From Blastocatellia bacterium (GTDB taxonomy: Bacteria; Acidobacteriota; Blastocatellia; Pyrinomonadales; Pyrinomonadaceae), in NCBI GenBank assembly GCA_003487805.1, contig DNNE01000077.1:2368-40307 (forward strand): a stretch of 37,940 bases of DNA, given 5' to 3'. Below, in pieces: positions 1 to 8,785 of the stretch. Numbering within the stretch: the first letter of the stretch is position 1; each line of letters opens with the position of its first letter. The notes beneath the pieces were generated by a model, which saw only the letters and a list, made by a program, of their open reading frames with translations, had not been told where the DNA came from and did no database searches. The position numbers and the translations under genes are program-made.

Positions 1-28
1 TGTCAGAAGCCCGCGCGTAAGCAAGGGC
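1..28 (+). repeat. Copy of a short dispersed intergenic repeat
   Basis: The first 28 bases match, by hand alignment, the reverse complement of 32415-32442 at 22 of 28 positions; both copies contain GAAGCCCG and end in GGGC. The other copy fills the spacer between two convergent genes. This suggests a short multi-copy intergenic element, but only two copies are visible here. The rest of 1-106 holds no recognisable gene. Confidence 0.5.
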
Positions 29-106
29 AACTCTCAGGCATATGGCCCTCCCCTCACCGCCCCACCTCAGCCGGGCTGCCCGTCTGGGGACCACGAGGCC
101 AAACAA

Positions 107-670
107 CTACGGCGTTGCTTCGTTAACAACCAGTTGATTGTCGACGTTGGTGACGCCTTTGATAGCGTGGATGACTTTTTCGACCCGTTGTTTCAGTTCG
201 ACTGACCTGACGGAGCCAACGATGGTTACTTTTCCGTTCTCAACCAGAGCGCTGACGTCGAGCTTTGACAGAGTCGGATCCGCGGTGAGCGTCGCATCGA
301 TATGCGTCTGGATCGAAGCGTCGTCCGGCGGGGCACCCGATGTTTCACCCCCAGGCGTTGCAGGCGTCGGTTCAGTTGATGGTTTGGTTTGCGGAGTCGC
401 TGACGTACTGGGCGAAGGCTTTGGTGAAGGCGTGAACACAGGAACTGAGGGGACCGTTTGCTGTGGCGCAACTGAAGCAGTCGCCGGATCGTACGGCCGG
501 CTGGTGATGAAAAGCGCGAAGAACGTTGCTAAGGCCGCCGCGATAATGACGCTGATCGCGATCCACAGTTCGTTTCTTCGCGATGTTGGAAGTCGCGACG
601 GAGAGCGTCGCTGACGTTGCTGAGACGCGTCAACGACAATCCGGCTTCTTGATGAGCGTGAATCTGCCAC
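107..670 (-). CDS. BON-domain membrane-anchored protein
   Basis: A 187-residue protein with a GTG start (complement of 668-670), preceded by an AGGGAA-type ribosome binding site. It has an Arg/Ser-rich cytoplasmic N-terminus (1-34), one hydrophobic segment at about 36-55 (LWIAISVIIAAALATFFALF), a Pro/Thr/Ser-rich linker to about 115, and a C-terminal BON domain at about 117-185 with the family pattern of an amphipathic helix, then VENGKVTIVGSV, then a second helix ending in GVTNVDNQLVV. BON domains occur in OsmY-like and secretin-associated proteins and are thought to bind membranes or polymers. The layout predicts a single-pass protein with the BON domain outside the cytoplasm. It is transcribed divergently from the DUF4139 gene at 858 across a 187-bp spacer. 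The family call is firm, the cellular role is not. Confidence 0.85.
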   Translation of the reverse strand: MADSRSSRSRIVVDASQQRQRRSPSRLPTSRRNELWIAISVIIAAALATFFALFITSRPYDPATASVAPQQTVPSVPVFTPSPKPSPSTSATPQTKPSTEPTPATPGGETSGAPPDDASIQTHIDATLTADPTLSKLDVSALVENGKVTIVGSVRSVELKQRVEKVIHAIKGVTNVDNQLVVNEATP

Positions 671-857
671 TTGGGTATTCCCTGGGTCAAAAGATTATAA
701 GCTAAGCGCCGTTCGTATGCCCTCATACCAAATGCGGCGGTTAACGAATCTCAAATCATCGGCGCTTTCGTGCAAGCTCGACGAATGCCGGCGTTCTACT
801 TCTGAGCGCCTTTGACGGCGCGAGTATTGGTAACTTGTTTCGGAGGTCAATTATTCA

Positions 858-2303
858 ATGTTTCGCTTAACCAGATTTCTTTTTACAGCGCTGCTTCTTG
901 GCACAGTTGCGACCGCGACATTCGCGCAGTCTTCAGAGCAGACGACGACTGCGCGCGATCGGCAGTCGGTCAATATTACTGTTTATAATTCCAATCTTGG
1001 TCTCGTTCGCGAGACAAGACGATTGACGCTTCCGGCCGGACGAATTGCGCTGCGGTTCGCCGACGTCACTGCTCAGATACGTCCAGAGACGGTCCATCTT
1101 GCGTCATTAACTGCTCCGTCGTCACTGCGAATTCTCGAACAGAATTATCAATATGATTTGCTGAATCCCGCAAAGTTGCTCGACAAGTTTGTGGGCCGCG
1201 ATCTTACGCTCGTGCTCAGGCGGTATCAGAACAATACTGAGAGCTTCGAGCCGGTGCAGGCGACACTCTTGTCCAACAACGGCGGCCAGGTTTGGCGTAT
1301 CAACGGTCAGATCGTCATCAACCCGACGAACATAGCTGAGATGCGTTTTCCTGACTTGCCGAAAAATCTGGTCGCGACGCCCACGCTGGTTTGGGATCTG
1401 GATAACAAGGAAACCGGCGCGCAAAACGTTGAGGCGAGTTACCTGACAAGCGGTATGAACTGGCGCGCTGATTACGTCTTGCTGGTGAACGCGGACGACA
1501 CCAAAGGGGATTTGCAGGGCTGGGTCACGCTGACCAACGCGAGTGGGTCGAGCTTCGACGACGCGCGGCTGCAACTAGTCGCCGGCGACGTGAATCGAGT
1601 ATCGGAAGAACGCAACGTGGCCCTTGCCGGTGCGATGATGAGAAAAGAGATGGCCAGCGACTCGCAGTTCCAGGAGCAGGGTTTCTTTGAATATCACATG
1701 TATACGCTTCAGCGTCCGACGACGATTCGCGACAACGAAACGAAACAGGTGTCATTGCTTGAAGCTGCAGGCTTTGACGTGAAGAAAGAATTCGTGCTGA
1801 ACGGACAGAGGTACTACTACACTGGCTACAACAATCCCGGTGCGGCGATCAAAGAAAAGGTGGGCGTGTTTGTTCAGTTTCGTAATGCACAAACGAACAA
1901 ACTGGGAATGCCGTTGCCGGCCGGAACCATTCGTCTCTACAAAAAAGACGACCAGGGCAATCAACAGTTCATCGGAGAGGATCGTATCGATCATACGCCG
2001 AAGGATGAAGATGTGCGCGTGAAAGTCGGCGACGCTTTCGACATCGTCGCCGAACGCAAACAGACGGATTACAAAGTCATTGCGTCGGGCCACGTCTATG
2101 AATATGCGTATGAGATCAAGATTCGAAATCATAAGGATAGTCCGGTCACAGTCGTTGTGAACGAGCCAATCGGCGGTGATTGGGAAATGGTCGCTTCGAC
2201 CTTCGAAGCGAAGAACACCGCGGCCTTCGCGGCTCAATTCAATGTGCCGGTTGCGAAAGACGGAGAAGCGACGTTGAGTTATCGCGTGCGGGTTCGGTAC
2301 TAA
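858..2303 (+). CDS. Secreted DUF4139 domain-containing protein
   Basis: A 481-residue protein with a clear signal peptide (hydrophobic core about 8-20, probable cleavage after ATFA near residue 23). The mature part begins with the typical DUF4139-type N-terminal strand pattern VNITVYNSNLGLVRETRRL and continues as a beta-rich protein with the family region ANYLTSG-like ASYLTSGMNWRADYVLLV near 195-210. The C-terminus ends as an immunoglobulin-like strand set (ATLSYRVRVRY). DUF4139 is found in eukaryotic and bacterial proteins often labelled mucoidy inhibitor-like; its biochemical activity is unknown. A GGAGG ribosome binding site at 841-845 lies about 12 bases before ATG. The gene is about 70 bp upstream of the serine hydrolase gene in the same direction, so co-transcription is possible. 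Confidence 0.85.
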   Translation: MFRLTRFLFTALLLGTVATATFAQSSEQTTTARDRQSVNITVYNSNLGLVRETRRLTLPAGRIALRFADVTAQIRPETVHLASLTAPSSLRILEQNYQYDLLNPAKLLDKFVGRDLTLVLRRYQNNTESFEPVQATLLSNNGGQVWRINGQIVINPTNIAEMRFPDLPKNLVATPTLVWDLDNKETGAQNVEASYLTSGMNWRADYVLLVNADDTKGDLQGWVTLTNASGSSFDDARLQLVAGDVNRVSEERNVALAGAMMRKEMASDSQFQEQGFFEYHMYTLQRPTTIRDNETKQVSLLEAAGFDVKKEFVLNGQRYYYTGYNNPGAAIKEKVGVFVQFRNAQTNKLGMPLPAGTIRLYKKDDQGNQQFIGEDRIDHTPKDEDVRVKVGDAFDIVAERKQTDYKVIASGHVYEYAYEIKIRNHKDSPVTVVVNEPIGGDWEMVASTFEAKNTAAFAAQFNVPVAKDGEATLSYRVRVRY

Positions 2304-2375
2304 CCAGGGTGTTCAAAAAGGCTATTTCGTGGCGCAGGTTGATCACTTGCGCCACATTTTGTTATATCGCCCCGC

Positions 2376-3278
2376 ATGAAAACCACATTTCGCATCACGC
2401 TCGTGATTGCTGTAGTTACTTTCGCCATAGGTCTCGCGTCGGCTCAGCAGTCTAATCAATCCAACTCTCTCGATTCGCAAATCCGTGCGGAGATTTCTCC
2501 CTTCAAAGGCAAGGTCTTCGTTTTCGCAAAGAATCTTGATACCGGTCAAACATATTCATATAACGGCGACGAACGGGTGCGGACCGCAAGCACGATCAAG
2601 GTCGCGGTCATGATCGAAGTCTTTGCGCGCGTCGCCGAAGGTCATGCGAAGTGGACCGATGAACTCGTGTTGACCAAAGCGGCACGTTACGCGGGCTCGG
2701 GAATATTGCCCGAGATGTCTGACGGTTTGCGCCTGAGTCTTCAAGACTGTGTTCGCCTGATGATGCTGCTCAGCGACAATACCGCAACGAACATGGTGCT
2801 GGACTATCTGGGCACGGACGCGGTGAATGAACGTATGAACTCGCTGGGATTCAAGAGCACGCGGATTATGCGGCGCGTGGGTGGTGGCGGCGAGAGCAAG
2901 GAAGGAAAGCTACCCGACAACAAGCGTTTCGGACTCGGCGCCACCACACCTCGTGAAATGGTTGAAATTCTCGAAAAGCTCGCTCGCGGACAAATCGTGA
3001 ACGAGACGGCCTCAAAGGAAATGATCGATCTCATGAAGCGCGAGCAGGCACACTACGCGATCGGGCGTACCATTCCCGAGACAACTGTGGCAACCAAGTA
3101 TGGAGCGCTTGATGCATTGCGTAGCTGCCTCGGCATCGTTTATTCAAAGCAGGGAAAGATAGCGATGGCAATCACCGTCGACGAAATGCCGGCAGTGAAT
3201 TGGTCGGTCGATAACGCCGGGTATCTGATGATTTCGCGGCTGTCGCTAATGCTGATTGACGGATTAAAGTCACCTTAG
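2376..3278 (+). CDS. Class A beta-lactamase-like serine hydrolase
   Basis: A 300-residue protein with a signal peptide (hydrophobic 8-21, cleavage near ASA at 21-23), so exported. Class A penicillin-recognising motifs are in order: S72-T-I-K75 (nucleophile and general base), S133-D-N135, and a third motif K241-Y-G243 where true class A enzymes have K-T/S-G. The omega-loop region has E173 and E176 within GGGGESKEGKLPDN rather than the usual ExxLN, so the deacylating glutamate is not certain. The fold call is firm. Whether it hydrolyses beta-lactams, cell-wall peptides or other esters cannot be told; the altered third motif argues against assuming resistance. It follows the DUF4139 gene in the same direction. 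Confidence 0.85.
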   Translation: MKTTFRITLVIAVVTFAIGLASAQQSNQSNSLDSQIRAEISPFKGKVFVFAKNLDTGQTYSYNGDERVRTASTIKVAVMIEVFARVAEGHAKWTDELVLTKAARYAGSGILPEMSDGLRLSLQDCVRLMMLLSDNTATNMVLDYLGTDAVNERMNSLGFKSTRIMRRVGGGGESKEGKLPDNKRFGLGATTPREMVEILEKLARGQIVNETASKEMIDLMKREQAHYAIGRTIPETTVATKYGALDALRSCLGIVYSKQGKIAMAITVDEMPAVNWSVDNAGYLMISRLSLMLIDGLKSP

Positions 3279-3620
3279 TCCAATCGGAAGTAGTTGAAGC
3301 GAAAATTCAAAAATCCGTATACTCGTCCGCAGTTTCGGATTAGCATTTGATCGCTGAACGCGATGCATCCGAAAAGATTAGCGTTTTTGAAATCGCATTT
3401 CGAGAGTTAAAGCGGAACGATAAGTGCACGCAAAAAAACTCCGTTCTTAGAACTTGCTCGCAGGTCTTAATCAACCCTTGATTAATCTCGACTTGCAAAT
3501 AACAAAATTCCGGCGTCGGCATGCCCGACGAGACTCTCTAAAACTGAGTCGCTGTTTTCTTGAAACGGGCAGCGCGAGCTGCTCAATGGCCTTCAACTTG
3601 ATCACTTAGGGGAGGATTTC
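3279..3620 (+). promoter_or_regulatory. Leader/control region of the Oar-like receptor gene, with two dyads
   Basis: This 342-bp gap has no gene. It contains two perfect dyads: GTTCTTAGAAC at 3443-3453 and TTAATCAA-CCC-TTGATTAA at 3467-3485. The right arm of the second overlaps a possible -35 (TTGATT, 3478-3483), followed after 16 bases by TAACAA at 3500-3505, a weak -10 candidate. A strong ribosome binding site, GGGGAGGA (3609-3615), precedes the ATG at 3621. The dyads could be operators for a dimeric regulator. The promoter assignment is tentative. Confidence 0.4.
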
Positions 3621-6600
3621 ATGAAAAGGATAGCGTTGCCGTTGGCTGCATTGGTGCTCTTAGCTTTCTTTGCAATTAGCTCGTTTGCCCAATCAGGATC
3701 ATCATCGGTTAGAGGTGTAATAAAAGACCCGCAGGGTAATGCGGTGGCAGGCGCAACCGTGACGCTGGCCAGTCCTGAACGGAATTTTACACGCACGCAG
3801 ACTACCAACACCGACGGTGGTTACTTGTTTAAGCCGATCCCGCCGGGCACGTATCGCATTGAAGTCGAGATGAAGGGTTTCAAGAGGGCGCAGATCGCGT
3901 CGTTCCAGGCCCAGGTTGATACGCAGTCAGATGTTGACGTGCAACTCGAAGTAGGCAGCGTGTCGGAGACTGTAAACATTACTTCCGCCGATGCTGAAGC
4001 CCCGATCAATACAACGGACGCGACGATCGGCAACACCTTCGATAGCCGGAGAATTTCTGAGCTGCCACTCAATGCTCGCAATGTTGTCGGTTTGCTCTCT
4101 TTGCAGCCGGGTGTGACGCAGAGCGGCTACGTCAACGGGGGCCGCGCCGATCAGGCGAACGTCACTCTGGATGGCGTCGACGTTAATGAACAGCAGCGAG
4201 GCCTTGACGTGGTTACCGGCGGAGCATTCTCGAGCGTTCTCAGAGTTACTCCTGACTCGGTTCAGGAGTTTCGCGTCACCACCACGAATCCGAATGCGGA
4301 TTCCGGCCGCTCATCAGGTGCGCAGGTTTCGCTGATTACCAAGTCCGGCTCTAATGAATGGCATGGCCTGCTTTATGAATATCATCGCAACACAGTAACA
4401 ACGGCCAACGACTGGTGGAATAACGCCACAAAGCAACCGCGGCCGCCACTGCTGCGAAATATTTTTGGCGGTGACATCAGCGGGCCCATTAAGAAAGACA
4501 AGGCCTATTTTTACTTTACCTACGAAGGATTCAGAGAAGCAACTTCGACCAGCGTGGTGAGGCTCGTGCCGAATCCGAATTCAATTGGACAAGGTGTGGT
4601 CTGGTATCAAACGACAAGTGCGGCCGGGTTCCCCTGTGGATCGAACGGAACGCGCAAATGCCTTTCGCTGACCCCAGCACAAATCAATGCGGCCTATACC
4701 GCGGCGAACGGAGTTACTCCCGGGATTAGCACCTCAGCAGTCGCATTGCTTCAAGATGCGGCCCACAAGTATCCGGCAAATGACTTTGTCACCACCGGGG
4801 ACCTGATAAACACAGCCGGCTATCGCTTCAACGCGCGCACGCCGACAAACGACAATGTCTACATCGCCAAGTTCGACTTTAATCTGACTGATCGTCAGAC
4901 TTTATTCCTGCGCGGAACATATCAAAACGATCTCGTGGGACAGGCTCCGCAATTTCCTGACATGCCCGCGCCGTCGACGTGGTATCACCCGAAAGGTATT
5001 GCTGTTGGTCACACGTGGACCATAAACAATCGTCTGGTCAATAACGCCCGCTATGGGTTGACGCGATTGTCGGTCAGCACGCTGGGAGATTCTTCGGCTA
5101 CCCAGATTAGTTTTCGAAATGTCTATGCGCCGGCACCTACTCGGACATCGACGCGACTTACGCCGGTTCATAACTTTGTCGACGACCTGACCTGGCTCAA
5201 GGGAAACCACAGCGTTCAGTTCGGCGCAAATCTTCGGCTGATTTCAAATACTCGCAACTCGTTCGGTAACTCATTCGATTTTCTTCAGACAAATCCGTCC
5301 GGGTATGACTTGTCAGGCGCAGTTTTGACGCAGTCCACGGCCGGAGGCCAAATCTTTGCCAACCTTGATCCTACGTTTGACGCAAGCCTGCGCAATGCCC
5401 TCTCGGCATTCATTGGCAGGTTTTCATCCTATACCGCAAACTTTCTGTACGGCGCCGACGGTAAGATTTTGCCGAGCGGGACCGGCTCCAATCGTACTTT
5501 CTCAACTCAGGAATACGACTTCTATGCGCAAGACACCTGGCGTATGAAACAGAACCTGACCCTGACCTATGGTTTGCGTTGGGGAACGTCAACGCCCGTG
5601 TACGAGTCGAAAGGTTTTGAAGTCGTACCAACCACCCCATTAGGCGATTTTTTCAGAATTCGCGAACAGGGAGCGTTCCTGGGTGCGCCTTACAACGCCC
5701 CCATCACGCTCGACAAGGGTGGCAAGTTCTACGGCAAACCTGGCTTCTATCCGATGGATTGGAACAACTTCGCGCCCTCTATCGCGGTCGCGTACCAACC
5801 TAATTTCCATGGCATCCTGGGCAAAGTCCTCGGCCGGGAAGGCAAGAGCGTTTTCCGCGGCGGCTTCCGCATGACTTATGATCACATCGGTGAGCAATTG
5901 GCCGTGAACTTTGACGCTTCAAATCAACTTGGTTTTGCTTCGGCCTTAAGCATTCCGGTTAACACCTACAACATCACGAACCGGCTCGCGCCGCTGTTCA
6001 CGGGCGGCACGCCTGACGTGCGGACCTTCCAGGGCATTACCGGAAACTTCAGCAATTCGCTGACCTTCCCGCTGACCGCGCCCTCTGATCAGGCGCAGAG
6101 AATTGAGACGTCACTCGATAGCTCAATTACGACGCCTTATAACTACAGCACGGCGTTTTCATACGAGCGAGAAATCGGCAAAGGCCTTAAGATTCAGGCG
6201 GCCTATGTCGGCAGATTCGCGCGCAACCTCCTCGCGCAACGCGATGTGGCCAGCTTCAACAATATTCGCGACCCGAAATCTGGGATGACCTGGTACGACG
6301 CTATGCGTCAATTGATCACGCTGCGATATTCGGGTACAGCGGTTACTTCGGTCGCGCCAATTCCGTTTTTCGAGAATCTCTTACCGGGTCTGGCTGGTAA
6401 CTTCAATGTACTCGGTACAACCCGGGCATTGACAGCAACCCAGCGTGCTTACCAGCGAATTGCCTATCAGAGCGTGGGTGGCGTCACGGGCGGCTTTGCC
6501 GACTACACGACGCGGCAGGCGCAATGGGACGATAATCCGATCTCATTAATCAATAACCTGTTCATCCACCCGCAGTACGCGGCGTTGACAACCTGGGCTA

Positions 6601-7445
6601 CGGTGGCAAAGTCGAACTATAACTCGGCCCAGTTATCAATTACTCAAAGGCTGAGAAAAGACGTTACCTTTGACTTCAATTACACTTATGGCCATTCGCT
6701 CGACAATGCGTCAGGCTTGCAGAACGCCGGCAATTATTCGACTGCGGCACTGATCTTCAATCCTTATAATCTGGACGATCAGTATGGCAGTTCGGATTTT
6801 GACGTGCGGCACATTGTCAATGCGAACTGGATAGTTGGTCTTCCGTTCGGCCGCGGCAAGATGTTCCTCGGCCACACTAATAAGTGGGTCAATGGCATTC
6901 TCGGCGGTTGGCAATTGACTGGCGTGTTTCGCTGGAATTCGGGATTTCCAGTGGCCTCGCCGTTTGGTTCACAGCGCTGGCCGACCAACTGGGAAATCTC
7001 GTCATTCCTGGTTCGCGTTCGCGACGTTCCTACGACCCAGGACAAGAACGCCAAGGGAGGGCCGAACCTCTTCAGTGATCCGCTTGCCGCATTTCTAAGT
7101 TGGCGAGATGCAATGCCGGGTGAAGGCGGCGACCGCAACGTGCTCCGGCTGCCTGGTTATTTTGATATCGATAGCGGTCTTTACAAGTCGTTCAAGATTG
7201 GCGAACGTCAAACCGTAACGCTTCGTTGGGAAGTTTATAACGTCACCAACACGCAGCGGTTGACCAGCCCGTCAGGCTTTGGCATTAGTCCCATCGATCC
7301 ATTCATGCAGGGACAATTCGGCCTGGGGGCGATTACCGCAAATAATCTGCCAGCCACCTTTGGCGTGCTTTCATCGACTCAAAAACCTGCGGGTGAGTCG
7401 AAGGCCGGCCGTATCATGCAGTTTGCTTTGCGCTGGCAGTTCTAG
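3621..7445 (+). CDS. Oar-like TonB-dependent outer-membrane receptor
   Basis: A 1274-residue exported protein. The signal peptide spans about 1-23 (hydrophobic LPLAALVLLAFFAISSFA). A carboxypeptidase-regulatory-like beta domain occupies about 28-112 (VRGVIKDPQGNAVAGATVTL to the VQLEVGSVSETVNI strand). A plug domain follows at about 130-260, including LPLNARNVVGLLSLQPGV, the typical plug start of this family. The rest is a large beta-barrel of repeated amphipathic strands ending in aromatic FALRWQF, the outer-membrane insertion signal. Oar/SusC-like receptors of this size are greatly expanded in Acidobacteriota and are thought to import oligosaccharides or peptides with TonB energy; the substrate cannot be read from sequence. 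No SusD-like partner is adjacent. A strong ribosome binding site supports the start. Confidence 0.92.
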   Translation: MKRIALPLAALVLLAFFAISSFAQSGSSSVRGVIKDPQGNAVAGATVTLASPERNFTRTQTTNTDGGYLFKPIPPGTYRIEVEMKGFKRAQIASFQAQVDTQSDVDVQLEVGSVSETVNITSADAEAPINTTDATIGNTFDSRRISELPLNARNVVGLLSLQPGVTQSGYVNGGRADQANVTLDGVDVNEQQRGLDVVTGGAFSSVLRVTPDSVQEFRVTTTNPNADSGRSSGAQVSLITKSGSNEWHGLLYEYHRNTVTTANDWWNNATKQPRPPLLRNIFGGDISGPIKKDKAYFYFTYEGFREATSTSVVRLVPNPNSIGQGVVWYQTTSAAGFPCGSNGTRKCLSLTPAQINAAYTAANGVTPGISTSAVALLQDAAHKYPANDFVTTGDLINTAGYRFNARTPTNDNVYIAKFDFNLTDRQTLFLRGTYQNDLVGQAPQFPDMPAPSTWYHPKGIAVGHTWTINNRLVNNARYGLTRLSVSTLGDSSATQISFRNVYAPAPTRTSTRLTPVHNFVDDLTWLKGNHSVQFGANLRLISNTRNSFGNSFDFLQTNPSGYDLSGAVLTQSTAGGQIFANLDPTFDASLRNALSAFIGRFSSYTANFLYGADGKILPSGTGSNRTFSTQEYDFYAQDTWRMKQNLTLTYGLRWGTSTPVYESKGFEVVPTTPLGDFFRIREQGAFLGAPYNAPITLDKGGKFYGKPGFYPMDWNNFAPSIAVAYQPNFHGILGKVLGREGKSVFRGGFRMTYDHIGEQLAVNFDASNQLGFASALSIPVNTYNITNRLAPLFTGGTPDVRTFQGITGNFSNSLTFPLTAPSDQAQRIETSLDSSITTPYNYSTAFSYEREIGKGLKIQAAYVGRFARNLLAQRDVASFNNIRDPKSGMTWYDAMRQLITLRYSGTAVTSVAPIPFFENLLPGLAGNFNVLGTTRALTATQRAYQRIAYQSVGGVTGGFADYTTRQAQWDDNPISLINNLFIHPQYAALTTWATVAKSNYNSAQLSITQRLRKDVTFDFNYTYGHSLDNASGLQNAGNYSTAALIFNPYNLDDQYGSSDFDVRHIVNANWIVGLPFGRGKMFLGHTNKWVNGILGGWQLTGVFRWNSGFPVASPFGSQRWPTNWEISSFLVRVRDVPTTQDKNAKGGPNLFSDPLAAFLSWRDAMPGEGGDRNVLRLPGYFDIDSGLYKSFKIGERQTVTLRWEVYNVTNTQRLTSPSGFGISPIDPFMQGQFGLGAITANNLPATFGVLSSTQKPAGESKAGRIMQFALRWQF

Positions 7446-7466
7446 TTCATTCCAGCCGAAAACATG

Positions 7467-7503
7467 GCGGGCTGAAGAGCAATCTTCAGCCCGCTACCTT
7501 TTG
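7467..7503 (+). terminator. Hairpin terminator after the Oar-like receptor gene
   Basis: A perfect 12-bp stem (GCGGGCTGAAGA, 7467-7478, pairing with 7483-7494) is closed by a GCAA tetraloop of the GNRA class and followed by TACCTTTT. It begins 22 bp after the stop of the receptor gene. The T-run is short and interrupted, so termination may be partial. Confidence 0.75.
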
Positions 7504-7628
7504 AGACTGCGACACCTGTAACCGAGCACGCAATTCAGTCGAATCGCAGGAACATCGGCCCGCCTTACTTCGTTCAGCAATGAGAAGCTCGCAAAACGGC
7601 GGCGAATGATCTTGTCGGGAGGAATCCA

Positions 7629-8528
7629 ATGAAACGCGTTCTTATTGTAGTGGCTTTGATTACTTGCGCCGCGGTGCTCGGCCTTTGGCGCTCTCATGGT
7701 GGCGTGCGGGCCGGATTGAATCGCGTCGTCAACGCGGCTGGCGATGACAACTCTGCCTCAGTCACCGGTGACGAAACGCGTAAGACATTCGAACTGAAAC
7801 CTGGCGCTCACATCGATATCCAGGGCATCAATGGCCGCGTCGAGATTCAAACTTCAGATACGAAAACGGCAGAGGTGTTTGTTAAGCGCACCGGCAACGA
7901 TCCAAGTTCACTCCGCCGTCGCGAAATGATCATCGAGCAGACGAGCGATGGGTTACTGGTGCGCAGCAAACAAAATCATGTTGGGCTCTGGGATCATCTG
8001 TTCGGCAGCGATCCGAAAGAGGAAGTAACTATCAAGGCCCCACGCCAGATCGCTCTGTCATTCAAAGGAATCAACGGTCGTGTCTACAGTAGCGACATCG
8101 ATGGGTCGCTGGAAGTCAAAGGAATCAACGGTCGCGCCGAATTAGGCCAGGTCAACGACTCCGTTCAAGTCGAAGGCATCAATGGCTCGATCGCTGTCGG
8201 GTTGAACAAGCTGAGTGAGCGCGGCGTCCACATCCACGGAGTCAACGGTGGAATTGAATTGAAATTGTCGAGCGGTCTCAACGCGGACCTGACCGCCAAA
8301 GGAATGAACGGCAGCGTTCGATCAGAGATTGCCGAAGTTACCGTTGAAAAGGATGATCGTTGGTCGCACTATTCAGCGCGCATCGGCACTGGTGGGCCGG
8401 CGATCGAGATCAGCGGAATTAATGGCAACGTTCGACTAACGAGAGGTGATAATTCGTCAGCAGCCTCAGTGCCAGGTGACAAGTCGAGCAACTCAAATAC
8501 CTCAGACAAATCCAGAAACGTCCAGTAA
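7629..8528 (+). CDS. Exported DUF4097-like GINGRV-repeat beta-helix protein
   Basis: A 299-residue protein with a hydrophobic N-terminus (about 4-17, VLIVVALITCAAVLGL) that may be a signal peptide or an anchor. The body has at least seven strand repeats spaced about 18-25 residues apart, each carrying a Gly-(Ile/Val/Met)-Asn-Gly turn: QGINGRVEI, KGINGRVYS, KGINGRAEL, EGINGSIAV, HGVNGGIEL, KGMNGSVRS and SGINGNVRL. This is the pattern of DUF4097/polymer-forming-like right-handed beta structures. The C-terminus is Ser/Asn-rich and probably disordered. Function is unknown; proteins of this type often sit in envelope stress or adhesion loci. The ribosome binding site GGGAGGAAT lies just before ATG, and a strong terminator follows. 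Confidence 0.8.
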   Translation: MKRVLIVVALITCAAVLGLWRSHGGVRAGLNRVVNAAGDDNSASVTGDETRKTFELKPGAHIDIQGINGRVEIQTSDTKTAEVFVKRTGNDPSSLRRREMIIEQTSDGLLVRSKQNHVGLWDHLFGSDPKEEVTIKAPRQIALSFKGINGRVYSSDIDGSLEVKGINGRAELGQVNDSVQVEGINGSIAVGLNKLSERGVHIHGVNGGIELKLSSGLNADLTAKGMNGSVRSEIAEVTVEKDDRWSHYSARIGTGGPAIEISGINGNVRLTRGDNSSAASVPGDKSSNSNTSDKSRNVQ

Positions 8529-8551
8529 TTACTCGACGATTTCGCAAATGC

Positions 8552-8586
8552 AAAAGGCGGCGCTAGCGCCGCCTTTTCTATTTTTA
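8552..8586 (+). terminator. Strong intrinsic terminator after the DUF4097-like gene
   Basis: The 26 bases 8552-8577 are a perfect palindrome (AAAAGGCGGCGC then TA-centred complement), followed by CTATTTTT. The A-run before and T-run after the GC stem would allow termination in both directions. It lies 23 bp after the stop at 8528. Confidence 0.85.
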
Positions 8587-8605
8587 CTCGCGTCTTAGAA
8601 AGTTA

Positions 8606-8634
8606 TTGACTTGCCGTCGAGGCTGGCGTATTGT
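8606..8634 (+). promoter_or_regulatory. Sigma-70-type promoter for the protease/phosphoesterase operon
   Basis: TTGACT (8606-8611), a 17-bp spacer, then TATTGT (8629-8634), just past the upstream terminator. The predicted start near 8641 gives a leader of about 145 bases before the ATG at 8786. Assigned by pattern only. Confidence 0.5.
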
Positions 8635-8785
8635 CCCGCTTCCTTAACTACCTGGGCTGGACCTCAGAGCCTGCGTCAGCACTCTCGCGAACCAGCCGCG
8701 ATTGTATTTGAGCTTTTACTGGAAAACGGACCGTTATCCTCGCTCGATCACTGATCTATCGGCCTGTTTTTGTCGGAGGAAGAAA

